NCBI GenBank assembly: GCA_945874455.1
Contig: CAMCHO010000028.1
Coordinates: forward strand, 1-34,626
Direction of reading: 5' to 3'
DNA length: 34,626 bases
Source of the DNA: Opitutus sp. GAS368
Lineage (GTDB): Bacteria; Verrucomicrobiota; Verrucomicrobiia; Opitutales; Opitutaceae
The notes beneath the pieces were generated by a model. The model had not been told where the DNA came from, ran no database searches, and worked only from the letters and a program-made list of their open reading frames with translations. A program made the translations under genes and the position numbers. Shown piece by piece: positions 16,571 to 24,587 of this stretch; position 1 is the first letter of the stretch, and the number at the start of each line of letters is the position of its first letter.

Positions 16571-17413
16571 TCAGGAAATCTTGAAATAAGTCGCTTGAAT
16601 CCGGCGCTTGAGCGCCAGCGAACCAAAGCGAGCAATCAGGGGCGCGATCACCGCCTGGAAAAACCGTCCGATGCGTACCGTGCCACTGCGATTCCGCAAC
16701 AGCGCGCGCCGTAGCTCCGCCGCAGCCTCCGTGGGCGCCGGCCCCGACTCCATCATCGCCACAAACGCCGTCCACGCCCGCGCCATCCGCGGACTCTGCG
16801 CCGACGCCGACTGCGGTCGGCGGACCGAGCCTTCGAAATCCGTTCGATAGTCGCCGGGACGCACATCGAGTATGACGACCTTCGCGCCGGAAACCTCCAT
16901 CATGAGACTTTCGTTGAGCGCGGAGAGCCCCGCTTTCGCGATATTGTAGGCGGACTGAAAGGGCAGCGGAAACTCCGCCGCCAGCGACGAGATGTTGACC
17001 AGCGCGCCCCGGTTCCGCTCCAACATCCCAACCAGCGCGGCGTGCGCGAGTCGCGCCGTGTTGATGAGCATCACCTGCAGCTGCTCCGCCCACACCGTGA
17101 AGTCGGTCGCCGCAAATTCTGCAAACACTCCGTAGCCGGCATTGTTGATCACGAGGTCGAAACCGCCCGCACTCCGGTCGGCCGCACGAAACCTCGCTTC
17201 GGCCTGCGGACCGTCCCGCAGATCCAGAATAACCGGCGTGAACCGCTCCCCGTGCTGGGCGACCAGCGCGTCGAGACGGGCGCCATCGCGCGCCGTGCCC
17301 CAGACGCGGACCCCCTCGGCGAGCAGCATTTCCGCAAAGGCCCGGCCGAGGCCCGTGCTCGCACCCGTAATGAACGCCGTGCGGTGCAGATCGGAAACGC
17401 GTGCGGCGGCCAC
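16571..17413 (-). CDS. Classical short-chain dehydrogenase/reductase
   Basis: A 280-residue NAD(P)-dependent oxidoreductase when started from GTG 17413, four bases after the ketosynthase stop. An ATG at 17485 in the same frame overlaps the ketosynthase, and its extra residues look like shadow coding. The cofactor loop is TGASTGLG (16-23), NNAG occurs at 90-93, and the catalytic set is S143, Y156 and K160 with the normal 13-residue Ser-Tyr spacing. The C-terminal part (residues 200-280) is more variable. In this setting it could be a 3-ketoacyl-ACP reductase or reduce the ketone made by an oxoamine synthase (3-ketodihydrosphingosine-reductase-like); sequence alone does not decide. Confidence 0.85.
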   Translation of the reverse strand: MAAARVSDLHRTAFITGASTGLGRAFAEMLLAEGVRVWGTARDGARLDALVAQHGERFTPVILDLRDGPQAEARFRAADRSAGGFDLVINNAGYGVFAEFAATDFTVWAEQLQVMLINTARLAHAALVGMLERNRGALVNISSLAAEFPLPFQSAYNIAKAGLSALNESLMMEVSGAKVVILDVRPGDYRTDFEGSVRRPQSASAQSPRMARAWTAFVAMMESGPAPTEAAAELRRALLRNRSGTVRIGRFFQAVIAPLIARFGSLALKRRIQATYFKIS

Positions 17414-17417
17414 AGTG

Positions 17418-18680
17418 TTAGGCCACCCGCTTGAAGACCAGGGCGACGTTGGCACCGCCGAATCCGCTGCTGTTCTTAATGACAATCTTGGGCGGCGTGT
17501 TCTCCGTCGTACGCAGAATATTGATACCTGCGCATTCGGGATCCAGCTTGGTGAGGTGCGCGTTGCCCGGTATAAATCCCTCTCGGATCGCCAGCGCGCA
17601 GAACGCGCTCTCCATCACCCCGGCGAGGGAAAGCCCGTGCCCGGTCAGCGCCTTCGTACTACTCACCGCAGGACGCAGCGCCGCATCCTGAAACACGGAC
17701 CGCAGGGCGCGCGCTTCGGAAATGTCACCAATGAGCGTCGAGGTGGCGTGGGCGTTGACATAGTCCACCTGCTCCGGGGCGACCCCGCTGGCGCGGAGCG
17801 CGAGCGTCATCGCAGCGGCCGAGCCACTGCCTTCGGGATGCGAGATGGCGACGTTCCAACCGTCTGACGCTTGGCCCCAACCCAACACTTCCGCGTAGGG
17901 CGTCACACCGCGACGCACGACCTCCTCCTCGGTCTCCAGCACCAGCGCAACACCGCCTCCGGTGCCGACGAACCCGTCCCGCGCGGCGTCGAAAGGGCGC
18001 GATGCGAGATTCGGGTCGGTCTGCAGCGACAGGGTGCGCATGCCGGCAAACGGCAAAATAGCATCGAGGTTTCCATCTTCAGCCCCCACGACGAACATGC
18101 GTTTTTGTCGACCGAGCTTCAGGTCATCCAACGCAAAACCGAGCGCGTGCGCGGAGGACGCACAGGCCGACGAGAAACCGCACGACGAGCCTTGAATTTT
18201 GAAGGCCGCGATCAAATTGAAATTCAGCGTGCCTGCAATCGAGGCCACAATCCCCAGCGGCGAACACCGCATCACCCCGACTTTATTGAGTCGGTCGTTG
18301 TGGTGATGCAACAGGTAGGGCGAGCCGGCTGACGCGGCGTAGAGTCCCGTGTGGCGATTGGAAATATCAGGCTCCGTGAGCTTGGCGTCCGCGACCGCCT
18401 GCAGCATCGCGCACTGGGCAAAGAGCCCGTTCGGCGCCATCGTGCGCAAAAGCTCGCGCTTAATCGTGTAGCCGGCCGGAAACGCCCAGTCCTCCGGATC
18501 AGGAGAATTCGTGGCGAAATCCTTGATCGTGCCGATCACCTTTACCGGAATCTCCGGCTTCTGGAACGGCGGGAAAACCTCAAAACCGTGGCGCAGTTCA
18601 CGGAGACTGCGCGTAACAGTCGCAGCGTCGTTGCCGATACTGGTGACCAATCCTAGGCCGGTGATAAAGACTCTGGGCAT
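17418..18680 (-). CDS. Beta-ketoacyl-ACP synthase (FabB/FabF-like)
   Basis: A 420-residue condensing enzyme that elongates an acyl-ACP with malonyl-ACP. The catalytic triad is intact: C173 in SSACASSAH, H311 in VNAHATST and H348 in STKALTGHG, with K343. The C-terminal glycine-rich NSSGFGGANVALVF matches the NSFGFGGTNA motif. The segment STKALTGHGLSLAGVMESAF is closer to FabB than to FabF. ATG 18680 begins the conserved MPRVFITGLG; longer frames run into the preceding gap. Lying in an operon with an SDR and glycosyltransferases and next to an ACP-dehydratase gene, rather than in a fab cluster, it is probably a specialised, secondary-lipid ketosynthase. Confidence 0.9.
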   Translation of the reverse strand: MPRVFITGLGLVTSIGNDAATVTRSLRELRHGFEVFPPFQKPEIPVKVIGTIKDFATNSPDPEDWAFPAGYTIKRELLRTMAPNGLFAQCAMLQAVADAKLTEPDISNRHTGLYAASAGSPYLLHHHNDRLNKVGVMRCSPLGIVASIAGTLNFNLIAAFKIQGSSCGFSSACASSAHALGFALDDLKLGRQKRMFVVGAEDGNLDAILPFAGMRTLSLQTDPNLASRPFDAARDGFVGTGGGVALVLETEEEVVRRGVTPYAEVLGWGQASDGWNVAISHPEGSGSAAAMTLALRASGVAPEQVDYVNAHATSTLIGDISEARALRSVFQDAALRPAVSSTKALTGHGLSLAGVMESAFCALAIREGFIPGNAHLTKLDPECAGINILRTTENTPPKIVIKNSSGFGGANVALVFKRVA

Positions 18681-18688
18681 GCGTGCGG

Positions 18689-18716
18689 AGTGTAGCGGCT
18701 GCGGACATCCCGACAA
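18689..18716 (-). promoter_or_regulatory. Candidate sigma-70-like promoter of the ketosynthase operon
   Basis: On the minus strand ttgtcg (18716-18711) and tacact (18694-18689) are separated by 16 bases; each matches four of six consensus positions. The -10-like element lies eight bases before the ATG, implying a leaderless or nearly leaderless mRNA. Weak matches in GC-rich DNA arise by chance, so this is a suggestion, helped by the terminator upstream, which requires some promoter here. Confidence 0.3.
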
Positions 18717-18795
18717 AGGGGAATGCACCGGACCGGGAAACGAAGTGAGAGCAGTTCGCGCGCGCCGGTCAACGCGGGAGCAGCCCCCCTGACGC

Positions 18796-18822
18796 AAAAA
18801 CGGCGACCCTCATGGTCGCCGT
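18796..18822 (-). terminator. Intrinsic terminator after the ACP-dehydratase gene
   Basis: On the minus strand a perfect 9-bp stem (acggcgacc/ggtcgccgt) with a five-base loop is followed by five T residues, about 50 bases past the stop of the ACP-dehydratase gene. It is a classic rho-independent terminator and separates that gene from the ketosynthase operon. Confidence 0.85.
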
Positions 18823-18872
18823 AAATTGTGCTCAGCCCAACCTCGCGCGCGGTGGGCGCCGCGACGGTGACG

Positions 18873-19871
18873 TCAACCGGTCGCGTTCATCGCTACGCGC
18901 AACGGGGGCACCCCCGTCGCAGGTGCCGCTGCGGACCCGCTGAGATTCCCGGCATGCTCGAACGCACCATTGATCGAAACGGGCGCATTCGCCGCGTCCA
19001 CCATCAAAAAAGTGAGGGTGATTTCCTCGGCGATAACGGCCTTTTCCTGGCCGACCCGAATCGCGCCTTCAAACGTAGCCAAAGGCATTTTCATCCGCTT
19101 CGGCTTGATCGAGAGCGAGAGGATGTCGCCGGGTTTGCAGATGCGATGGGCGCGCACGCCTTCGCAACCCGTAAAGAAAATTGACTGCGGGCTCACGACC
19201 TTGCCGGCTTCGGTGGGCGCACCTTCCAGCAGATAAAGCACCGCCAGTTGCCCCAATGCCTCTAGCATAATGGAGGCTGGCATCACGGGATTGTCCTTGA
19301 AGTGACCCTGAAGAAAAAACTCCTGGCCGGTGATCCTATATTTACCATTGGCCGCCGTCGAACTCACGGACGCTTCGTTCAGGAAGAGAAAGGGAGGCTG
19401 AACCGGCATAACGGCACCAATGTGCTCGATCGGGATGAACTTCGTCGGCTTGGGCAGCGCTAGGCCGCGGATCTTGCAGTCGATAAAAGTCTTCACATCG
19501 CCGACCGTGCGGAGGTTGCGAAGCTCATCATTATTAATCGTCATCTGGAGAACGTCCTCCACCAAAATGACAATTTCCATCATCGTGAGGGAGTCGATTC
19601 CCAGATCCTCGATCAGCCGAAGATCATCGTCTGCATCCTTCAACTTGATGCGTAAATCTGGCTCAACAAAGCGCTCGATAATGCCGATGACAACCGCCGG
19701 AACATGCTCAGCATTACCAGTCTTGCGAAACTGAACCGCCGATTCAAAAGCCGAGGGCGAACAACGCTTCAGCGCCTCGCGGAGCGCGGTTTCGTCCTCT
19801 GGAGAAAAGGGCTTATTCGTCAGCGGAATCGGCTTATTGGTGCCCTGATTTGATAGAACTGCGTCTGGCAT
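18873..19871 (-). CDS. Acyl carrier protein fused to FabZ/FabA-like dehydratase
   Basis: A 332-residue two-domain protein. Residues 1-50 are a basic/mixed leader; 55-135 are an acyl carrier domain with LIEDLGIDSLTMMEI, in which S94 is the phosphopantetheine site; 145-290 are a hot-dog fold. The latter has GHFKDNPVMPASIMLEALGQ with H190 and E204, the same 14-residue spacing as the His/Glu pair of FabZ, so a 3-hydroxyacyl-ACP dehydratase/isomerase activity is likely. The last 40 residues are an alanine/proline-rich tail. ATG 19871 has a purine-rich region (agaag) eight bases upstream. Standard FabZ and AcpP are separate proteins, so the fusion points to a dedicated pathway; the terminator at 18796 makes it a separate transcript from the ketosynthase. 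Confidence 0.85.
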   Translation of the reverse strand: MPDAVLSNQGTNKPIPLTNKPFSPEDETALREALKRCSPSAFESAVQFRKTGNAEHVPAVVIGIIERFVEPDLRIKLKDADDDLRLIEDLGIDSLTMMEIVILVEDVLQMTINNDELRNLRTVGDVKTFIDCKIRGLALPKPTKFIPIEHIGAVMPVQPPFLFLNEASVSSTAANGKYRITGQEFFLQGHFKDNPVMPASIMLEALGQLAVLYLLEGAPTEAGKVVSPQSIFFTGCEGVRAHRICKPGDILSLSIKPKRMKMPLATFEGAIRVGQEKAVIAEEITLTFLMVDAANAPVSINGAFEHAGNLSGSAAAPATGVPPLRVAMNATG

Positions 19872-20097
19872 TGTTGACTTCTTTTAGGTTACGAAACGCT
19901 GAGATGTAAATCCATTTCTTGGTCGCAGTCCCCGAGCAATGTCAGCGGCGGCTGCCGCCACCACCCTCGTCCGCCGGGAAAATACCCCCGCCCCAGTCCA
20001 TCGCTGCGCTTGCCAGAACCCCGGCACCGTACCATCACTGCGCCGTTCTTCCCGCATGCGTTGACCCACGCCTGCTGACCGCACTCAACACCAGCGC
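19872..20097. other. Divergent intergenic region
   Basis: This 226-bp spacer separates the ACP-dehydratase (minus) from the glycosyltransferase (plus) and must contain both promoters. The 60 bases nearest the ACP-dehydratase are comparatively AT-rich. No convincing paired promoter elements, operators or hairpins were seen. Confidence 0.35.
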
Positions 20098-21264
20098 ATG
20101 TCCGCCCTTCCAACGGCTCCCAACGCCCGGCCGGTTTTTCTGATTACGCACGAGTTTTATCCGGTGCGGGGCGGTATCGCGACCTTCACCGAAGAAATTG
20201 CCCGTGCCAGCGCCAGCCTCGGCTACGATATCGAAGTCTGGGCTCAATCCGCTCCGGCCGCCGTCGAACGTCCCGACTGGCCCTTCCGCCTTCGCCGCCT
20301 TCCGCTCAAGGGCACGCACGATCTCTGGTGCCAGGCCCAACTCGCGCGCGCACTGATCCGCCACCGCCGCGAACTCCGCCACGCCACCGTCTATTTGCCT
20401 GAACCGGGGCCGATGATGACGATGATGCTCCTGCAATTTTTCCACGCCTTCCGCCCGCGCCGCCTCGTGCTCACGTTTCACGGCTCGGAAATCCTCAAGT
20501 TCACCCGCAGCCCCTTGCGTCGCTGGCTCGCCGGACAACTCATCCGCCGGGCCACCCGCATCAGCACTCTCACCCATTACACGCAGGAACTGCTCGTCGC
20601 CCATTTCCCTGCAGCCGCCGAAAAGATTTTTCTCACCCCCGGCGCACTCCGCTCGGACTTCGCCGTCGTCCCGCCCAAACCCGCGACCGCCGGGAAAAAA
20701 ATCGTCATTCTCACCGTCGGCCGCCTCCACCCGCGCAAAGGCCAACTCCTCACCTTGCAGGCGCTGCAAACCCTCGCTCCCGACGTCCGCTCCCGCCTCG
20801 AGTACTGGGTCGTCGGCGGCCAGAGCAAGGGAAACTACGAACCCCAGCTCCGCGCCGCCGCCGCCGAAAAACCGGATCTCGCCGTCCGCTTCTTTGGCAA
20901 CATTCCCGACGAGGAACTCTCGGATCTTTACGACCGCGCCGACATCTTCGCGATGACGAGCGTCAACCTCGAACACAGTGTCGAGGGCTTCGGCCTCGTT
21001 TACCTGGAAGCTGCCGCCCACGGCTTGCCGGTCGTGGCTCACGACGTCGGCGGGGTCTCCGAGGCAGTCAGGGAGGGCGTCACCGGCCTCCTCGTCCCCC
21101 CCGATCGCCCCGCCCAACTGGCCGCGGCTTTCGAAAAGCTCATCCACGACGAGCCCTTGCGCCGCAAGCTGGGCGCCGCCGGTCGCGATTGGGCGACGCG
21201 TAACTGCTGGAAGGAATCGGCCGCGGCCCTCTTCAGTTCGATCGACGCCGAAACCGCATTATGA
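20098..21264 (+). CDS. GT4-type glycosyltransferase
   Basis: A 388-residue retaining glycosyltransferase. The N-domain has FLITHEFYPVRGGIATFTEE, with the flexible GG loop used in donor phosphate contact, and TFHGSEILKFTRSP. The C-domain has TVGRLHPRKGQ (R209 and K214 as the phosphate-binding pair) and the E-x7-E motif EGFGLVYLE (296-304). Both halves are complete and of ordinary length. The stop overlaps the following start as ATGA, coupling it to an acyl-thioesterase, which supports a glycolipid role; the next neighbour on the other strand is the ACP-dehydratase. PimB/Gtf-like mannosyl- or glucosyl-transfer to a lipid is possible but not demonstrated. Confidence 0.87.
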   Translation: MSALPTAPNARPVFLITHEFYPVRGGIATFTEEIARASASLGYDIEVWAQSAPAAVERPDWPFRLRRLPLKGTHDLWCQAQLARALIRHRRELRHATVYLPEPGPMMTMMLLQFFHAFRPRRLVLTFHGSEILKFTRSPLRRWLAGQLIRRATRISTLTHYTQELLVAHFPAAAEKIFLTPGALRSDFAVVPPKPATAGKKIVILTVGRLHPRKGQLLTLQALQTLAPDVRSRLEYWVVGGQSKGNYEPQLRAAAAEKPDLAVRFFGNIPDEELSDLYDRADIFAMTSVNLEHSVEGFGLVYLEAAAHGLPVVAHDVGGVSEAVREGVTGLLVPPDRPAQLAAAFEKLIHDEPLRRKLGAAGRDWATRNCWKESAAALFSSIDAETAL

Positions 21265-21662
21265 TTTCCGCGCGCGCCCAGATCACCGTCCGCTACGCCG
21301 AAACCGACATGATGGGCATCGTCTATCACGCGAATTATCTTCCGTGGTTTGAAGTCGCCCGCACCCAGCTCCTCCGCGAGCAGGGCTTCCCTTACCGTCA
21401 GCTCGAGACCGATGGCTATCGCCTTCCCGTCCTCGAAGTCGCCGCCAAATATCGCCGTCCTGCGCTCTACGACGACACCCTCACGATCGTCGCCACCCTT
21501 CGCGAAAAACCGCTCTTGCGCATCCGGATCGATTACGAGGTTTTCCGCGGCGACGAACTTTTGGCCACCGGCCAGAGCGCCCATGCGTTCTGTGATCTCA
21601 CGGGGCGTCCCACCCGGCCACCCGCAGCGTTCGTCGCGCGGATGAACGCACTCTTTACGTAA
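21261..21662 (+). CDS. Hot-dog acyl thioesterase (YbgC/4HBT family)
   Basis: A 133-residue single-domain hot-dog protein. The N-terminus RYAETDMMGIVYHANYLPWFE contains the catalytic aspartate (D16) and the conserved Y-H-x-N-Y-L helix start of the YbgC/FadM/4HBT family, which hydrolyses acyl-CoA or acyl-ACP. It starts inside the stop of the glycosyltransferase (ATGA). Its stop runs eight bases past the stop of queG on the opposite strand, so the convergent genes overlap at their ends. With an ACP-dehydratase next door, a role in releasing or editing the specialised acyl chain is plausible, but YbgC-type proteins also occur in phospholipid housekeeping. Confidence 0.85.
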   Translation: MISARAQITVRYAETDMMGIVYHANYLPWFEVARTQLLREQGFPYRQLETDGYRLPVLEVAAKYRRPALYDDTLTIVATLREKPLLRIRIDYEVFRGDELLATGQSAHAFCDLTGRPTRPPAAFVARMNALFT

Positions 21663-22851
21663 CGGGTCCTGCCTCCGCCGCATATTCCGCGAGCACCGTC
21701 GCGTCCGTCTCCGTCGCCTCCGCTCCCGCCAGCAGGGCCCGTCCGCCGAGGCGATACACCGCCCACACCGCATGCGCGCGCACCAACGCCACATCATGGG
21801 CGCGCGCCAACTCGACCAATCGCGGCAACAACGCGGTATCACCCGAATTCCCCGCCACCACGCAGGCGTTGCGCAACAGCCCGCCCAGCTTCACGCGCTT
21901 GATAGCCGTCCGCCGAAATACCTCCGCGAACCGCACCGGCGTCAGCGCCAAAATTTCCCGCAAGTCCAGTTCCGCAATGTCCCCCCGCACCGACAGCAGC
22001 ATCTTCCGCCCTTCCTGCGCAAAGCGGTTCCACGGACACACCTCGAGACAAACATCACAGCCATAGATTCGTTGTCCGATCCCCGCCCGCAGTTCACGCG
22101 GAATGACTCCCTTGTTCTCAATCGTCTGATACGACACGCACCGGCGCGCATCCACCACACCCGGTTTCACAAAGGCGTCCGTCGGGCACGCGTCGAGGCA
22201 CCGCGTGCATTTTCCACACAACAGCCCGACCTCACCCGCCTGCTTCGTGTCGAGATTCTCCACTTTTTTCCGAATCGGTGCGTCCGCCACGAACTCCACC
22301 TTGGTCAGAATCGCCGCCAGCAACAGCCAGTTCCCGTGTCGCCGGGAAATGAGCATAGCATTCTTACCGACAAATCCAATTCCCGCCCGCGCCGCCCACC
22401 CCCGCTCCAGTACCGGCCCCGTATCGACATAGTAACGATAGTCCCTTTCGCCCATCCCATAAAGCTCCTGCATGATTCGCCCGGCCGCGATTAACCCCAG
22501 CTTCACCGTGTCGTGGTAATCCTCGTTCAACGCATAGCGGGCCCACGTCGGTCGCCCCGCCCTCTCGCCCACACCCAAGCCCTGCGTGGGAGCCGCCACG
22601 CCTGCGTCGCGTTGACCACCCTCCGCATAACTGATCCCCAGCATGATCACCGAGCGCGCGCCCGGCAGCACGAGCTGCGGATCGATCCGTTTGTCCGCCG
22701 TGCGCTCCATCCAACCCATCTCCCCGTGCAGGCCCGCGTCCAGCCAGGCCCGTAAGCCATCGTCGTAGCCGCTCGCTAGGGTCGCAAACCGCACTTCGTC
22801 GAAACCCGCTTCGCCCAACCGCCGCCGCAATTCCTCCTGCCGCGGATCCAT
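21655..22851 (-). CDS. queG: Epoxyqueuosine reductase QueG
   Basis: A 398-residue cobalamin-dependent reductase that converts epoxyqueuosine to queuosine in tRNA. The family core is seen in YYVDTGPVLERGWAARAGIGFVGKN (140-164). Two 4Fe-4S clusters are supported by C212-x2-C215-x2-C218-x3-C222P and by C265-x2-C268-x3-C272P. A HEAT-like C-terminal tail follows (GLLRNACVVAGNSGD). The ATG at 22851 overlaps the aroK stop as TGATG, so it is probably translated after aroK. A longer frame to 22899 exists but lies inside aroK. No other queuosine gene is in the window. Confidence 0.95.
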   Translation of the reverse strand: MDPRQEELRRRLGEAGFDEVRFATLASGYDDGLRAWLDAGLHGEMGWMERTADKRIDPQLVLPGARSVIMLGISYAEGGQRDAGVAAPTQGLGVGERAGRPTWARYALNEDYHDTVKLGLIAAGRIMQELYGMGERDYRYYVDTGPVLERGWAARAGIGFVGKNAMLISRRHGNWLLLAAILTKVEFVADAPIRKKVENLDTKQAGEVGLLCGKCTRCLDACPTDAFVKPGVVDARRCVSYQTIENKGVIPRELRAGIGQRIYGCDVCLEVCPWNRFAQEGRKMLLSVRGDIAELDLREILALTPVRFAEVFRRTAIKRVKLGGLLRNACVVAGNSGDTALLPRLVELARAHDVALVRAHAVWAVYRLGGRALLAGAEATETDATVLAEYAAEAGPVT

Positions 22852-23402
22852 CAGCGTTGACCTCGCGCCCGCAGAAAATCCACCGCGTCTCGCCTCCACG
22901 CCCGCATCACGTGGCCCGCAATATCCATCAGCGGTCGCGAATCCGTGAGGATCACCGTACCGGACTGCCGGTAGATCGACTCGCGCTGCGCGAACAGCGT
23001 GCGGATGCGCTCCTCGGGATTTTCAGCCACCAGCAGCGGTCGGTTCTGCTGCCGTGAGGTCCGCGCGAGAATCGTCTCCACCGACGCATGCAGACACACC
23101 ACCACACCTCGGCTCTGCAACATCCCGAGCATCCCGGGCTGCACCACAAGCCCTCCGCCGCACGACACCACCGTCCGCTCCCCCGTATGCCCGCCCTCGA
23201 TAAACGCCCGCTCCATCGCACGAAACGCCGCTTCCCCTTCTTGCGCGAAGATCTCCGGGATGGTTTTTTTCTGCTGCCGCTCGATCTCGTGATCGCTGTC
23301 GACCATGTGAAAGCCGAGCTTGTGCGCCACGGCTCGGCCCACGGTGCTCTTGCCCGTGCCCATGAATCCAACGATGTAGAGATTGACGTCCGTTGCATTC
23401 AT
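22851..23402 (-). CDS. aroK: Shikimate kinase
   Basis: A 183-residue P-loop kinase that phosphorylates shikimate in aromatic amino-acid synthesis. The Walker A sequence is GFMGTGKST (12-20), the metal/shikimate acids lie in VDSDHE, the shikimate arginine in AAFRAME, the glycine triad in SCGGGLV, and the lid arginine in QNRPLL. The length is normal. ATG 23402 is used; a GTG one codon upstream gives one extra methionine. It is divergent from the threonine aldolase, 56 bases away, and its stop overlaps queG. Confidence 0.95.
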   Translation of the reverse strand: MNATDVNLYIVGFMGTGKSTVGRAVAHKLGFHMVDSDHEIERQQKKTIPEIFAQEGEAAFRAMERAFIEGGHTGERTVVSCGGGLVVQPGMLGMLQSRGVVVCLHASVETILARTSRQQNRPLLVAENPEERIRTLFAQRESIYRQSGTVILTDSRPLMDIAGHVMRAWRRDAVDFLRARGQR

Positions 23403-23458
23403 CACGTGCCCTCAGACGAAACGCACCGCCCGCCACCTTGCCAAACACCAAAATCCCT

Positions 23459-24514
23459 ATGACAGGCCCACGCCCCAATGTTGCGTTCGCGAGCGATAAC
23501 ACCGCCGGTCTTTGCCCCGCAGCGCTCGCCGCCCTCACCGCCGCCAACTCCGACTGCGTCCCCAGCTATGGCGACGATCATCACACCGCCCGCACCAAAA
23601 AACTCTTCGCCGAACTCTTCGAGACCGACTGCGACGTCTTCCTCGTCTTCAACGGCACCGCCGCCAACGCCCTCGCGCTCTCTTCAATCTGTCAGCGCCA
23701 TCACAGCATTTTATGTCACGCGCACGCCCACATCGAAACCGACGAGTGCGCTGCGCCCGAATTTTTCACCGGCGGCAGCAAACTCCTCTCGATCGACTCG
23801 CCAGACGCCAAGCTGCGCCCCGCCGATCTCGCGCCCGCACTCCAGCGGGGGCACGGCGTCCATTTCCCCAAACCGCGCGCGCTCTCGCTCACCCAATCAA
23901 CCGAACTCGGGACCCTCTATACGCCCGCCGAACTTCGCGCTTTGACCGACTGGGCGCACGCCCACGATCTCGCGGTTCACCTCGACGGCGCTCGTTTCTC
24001 GAACGCTGCCGCCGCCCTCCACGAGCGCGGCGGTCACTCACCGGCCGATCTCACGTGGCGAGTCGGCATCGATGTCTTGTGTTTCGGCGGCACAAAAAAC
24101 GGCCTCCTCAACACGGAGGCCATCGTATTTTTTAACCGCGATCTCGCCCGCGAGTTTGCCTACCGCGTGAAACAAACCGGCCAGCTCGCGTCGAAAATGC
24201 GTTTCGCCGCCGCCCAATGGAATGCGATCCTCAGCGACGGTGCGTGGCGTCGTCACGCCGCCCACGCCAACCACCAAGCACGGAAACTCTCCGCCGCCCT
24301 CACTGCGCTCGGTTGCCCACTCGTCACCCCCACAGAAGCGAACGGCGTCTTCGTCGAATTCGCCCCTGCCACCGTCGCCGCGCTCGAGGCCCGCGGCTGG
24401 CATTTCTACAAATTCGTCGGCGCACATGGCTACCGCCTCATGTGCTCGTGGGAAACAGCCGACACCGACATCGCGGCCTTTCTGACGGACGCCCGCGCCG
24501 CCCTCGGAAAATAA
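23459..24514 (+). CDS. ltaE: Low-specificity L-threonine aldolase
   Basis: A 351-residue PLP enzyme of the threonine aldolase/beta-eliminating lyase family, cleaving threonine or allo-threonine to glycine and acetaldehyde. Landmarks are FASDNTAGLCP at the N-terminus, NGTAANALAL (65-74), VHLDGARFSNA (173-183) and the PLP lysine K213 in CFGGTKNG. The ATG at 23459 removes 22 upstream residues that overlap the divergent aroK start. The stop codon lies in the A-tract of a bidirectional terminator. It is a single-gene transcription unit convergent with the FKBP gene. Confidence 0.92.
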   Translation: MTGPRPNVAFASDNTAGLCPAALAALTAANSDCVPSYGDDHHTARTKKLFAELFETDCDVFLVFNGTAANALALSSICQRHHSILCHAHAHIETDECAAPEFFTGGSKLLSIDSPDAKLRPADLAPALQRGHGVHFPKPRALSLTQSTELGTLYTPAELRALTDWAHAHDLAVHLDGARFSNAAAALHERGGHSPADLTWRVGIDVLCFGGTKNGLLNTEAIVFFNRDLAREFAYRVKQTGQLASKMRFAAAQWNAILSDGAWRRHAAHANHQARKLSAALTALGCPLVTPTEANGVFVEFAPATVAALEARGWHFYKFVGAHGYRLMCSWETADTDIAAFLTDARAALGK

Positions 24515-24544
24515 AAAAAGCCCTCGTCTCGCGCCGAGGGCTTT
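24513..24544. terminator. Bidirectional intrinsic terminator
   Basis: A perfect 10-bp stem (aaagccctcg/cgagggcttt) with an eight-base loop. On the minus strand it is followed by a run of seven T, a strong terminator for the FKBP gene; on the plus strand it serves the threonine aldolase more weakly (gctttgctt). Confidence 0.9.
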
Positions 24545-24587
24545 GCTTAAAGTTCGTCTGAATCTCGCGCGGGTTGTAGTCGCGAGG

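Noticed and set aside
17414-17485. ATG start for the SDR at 17485
   Set aside because: It overlaps the ketosynthase 3' end by 68 bases and the added residues are out-of-family; GTG 17413 gives normal SDR spacing.
20035-21147. A 370-codon minus-strand frame opposite a glycosyltransferase
   Set aside because: The plus-strand gene has intact GT4 motifs; the antisense frame is low in recognisable motifs and reflects codon bias.
13030-21662. Aryl-polyene (APE/flexirubin-like) pigment cluster
   Set aside because: KS, ACP, dehydratase and thioesterase are present, but no ammonia lyase, AMP ligase, acyltransferase or outer-membrane carrier proteins were found, and only one KS.
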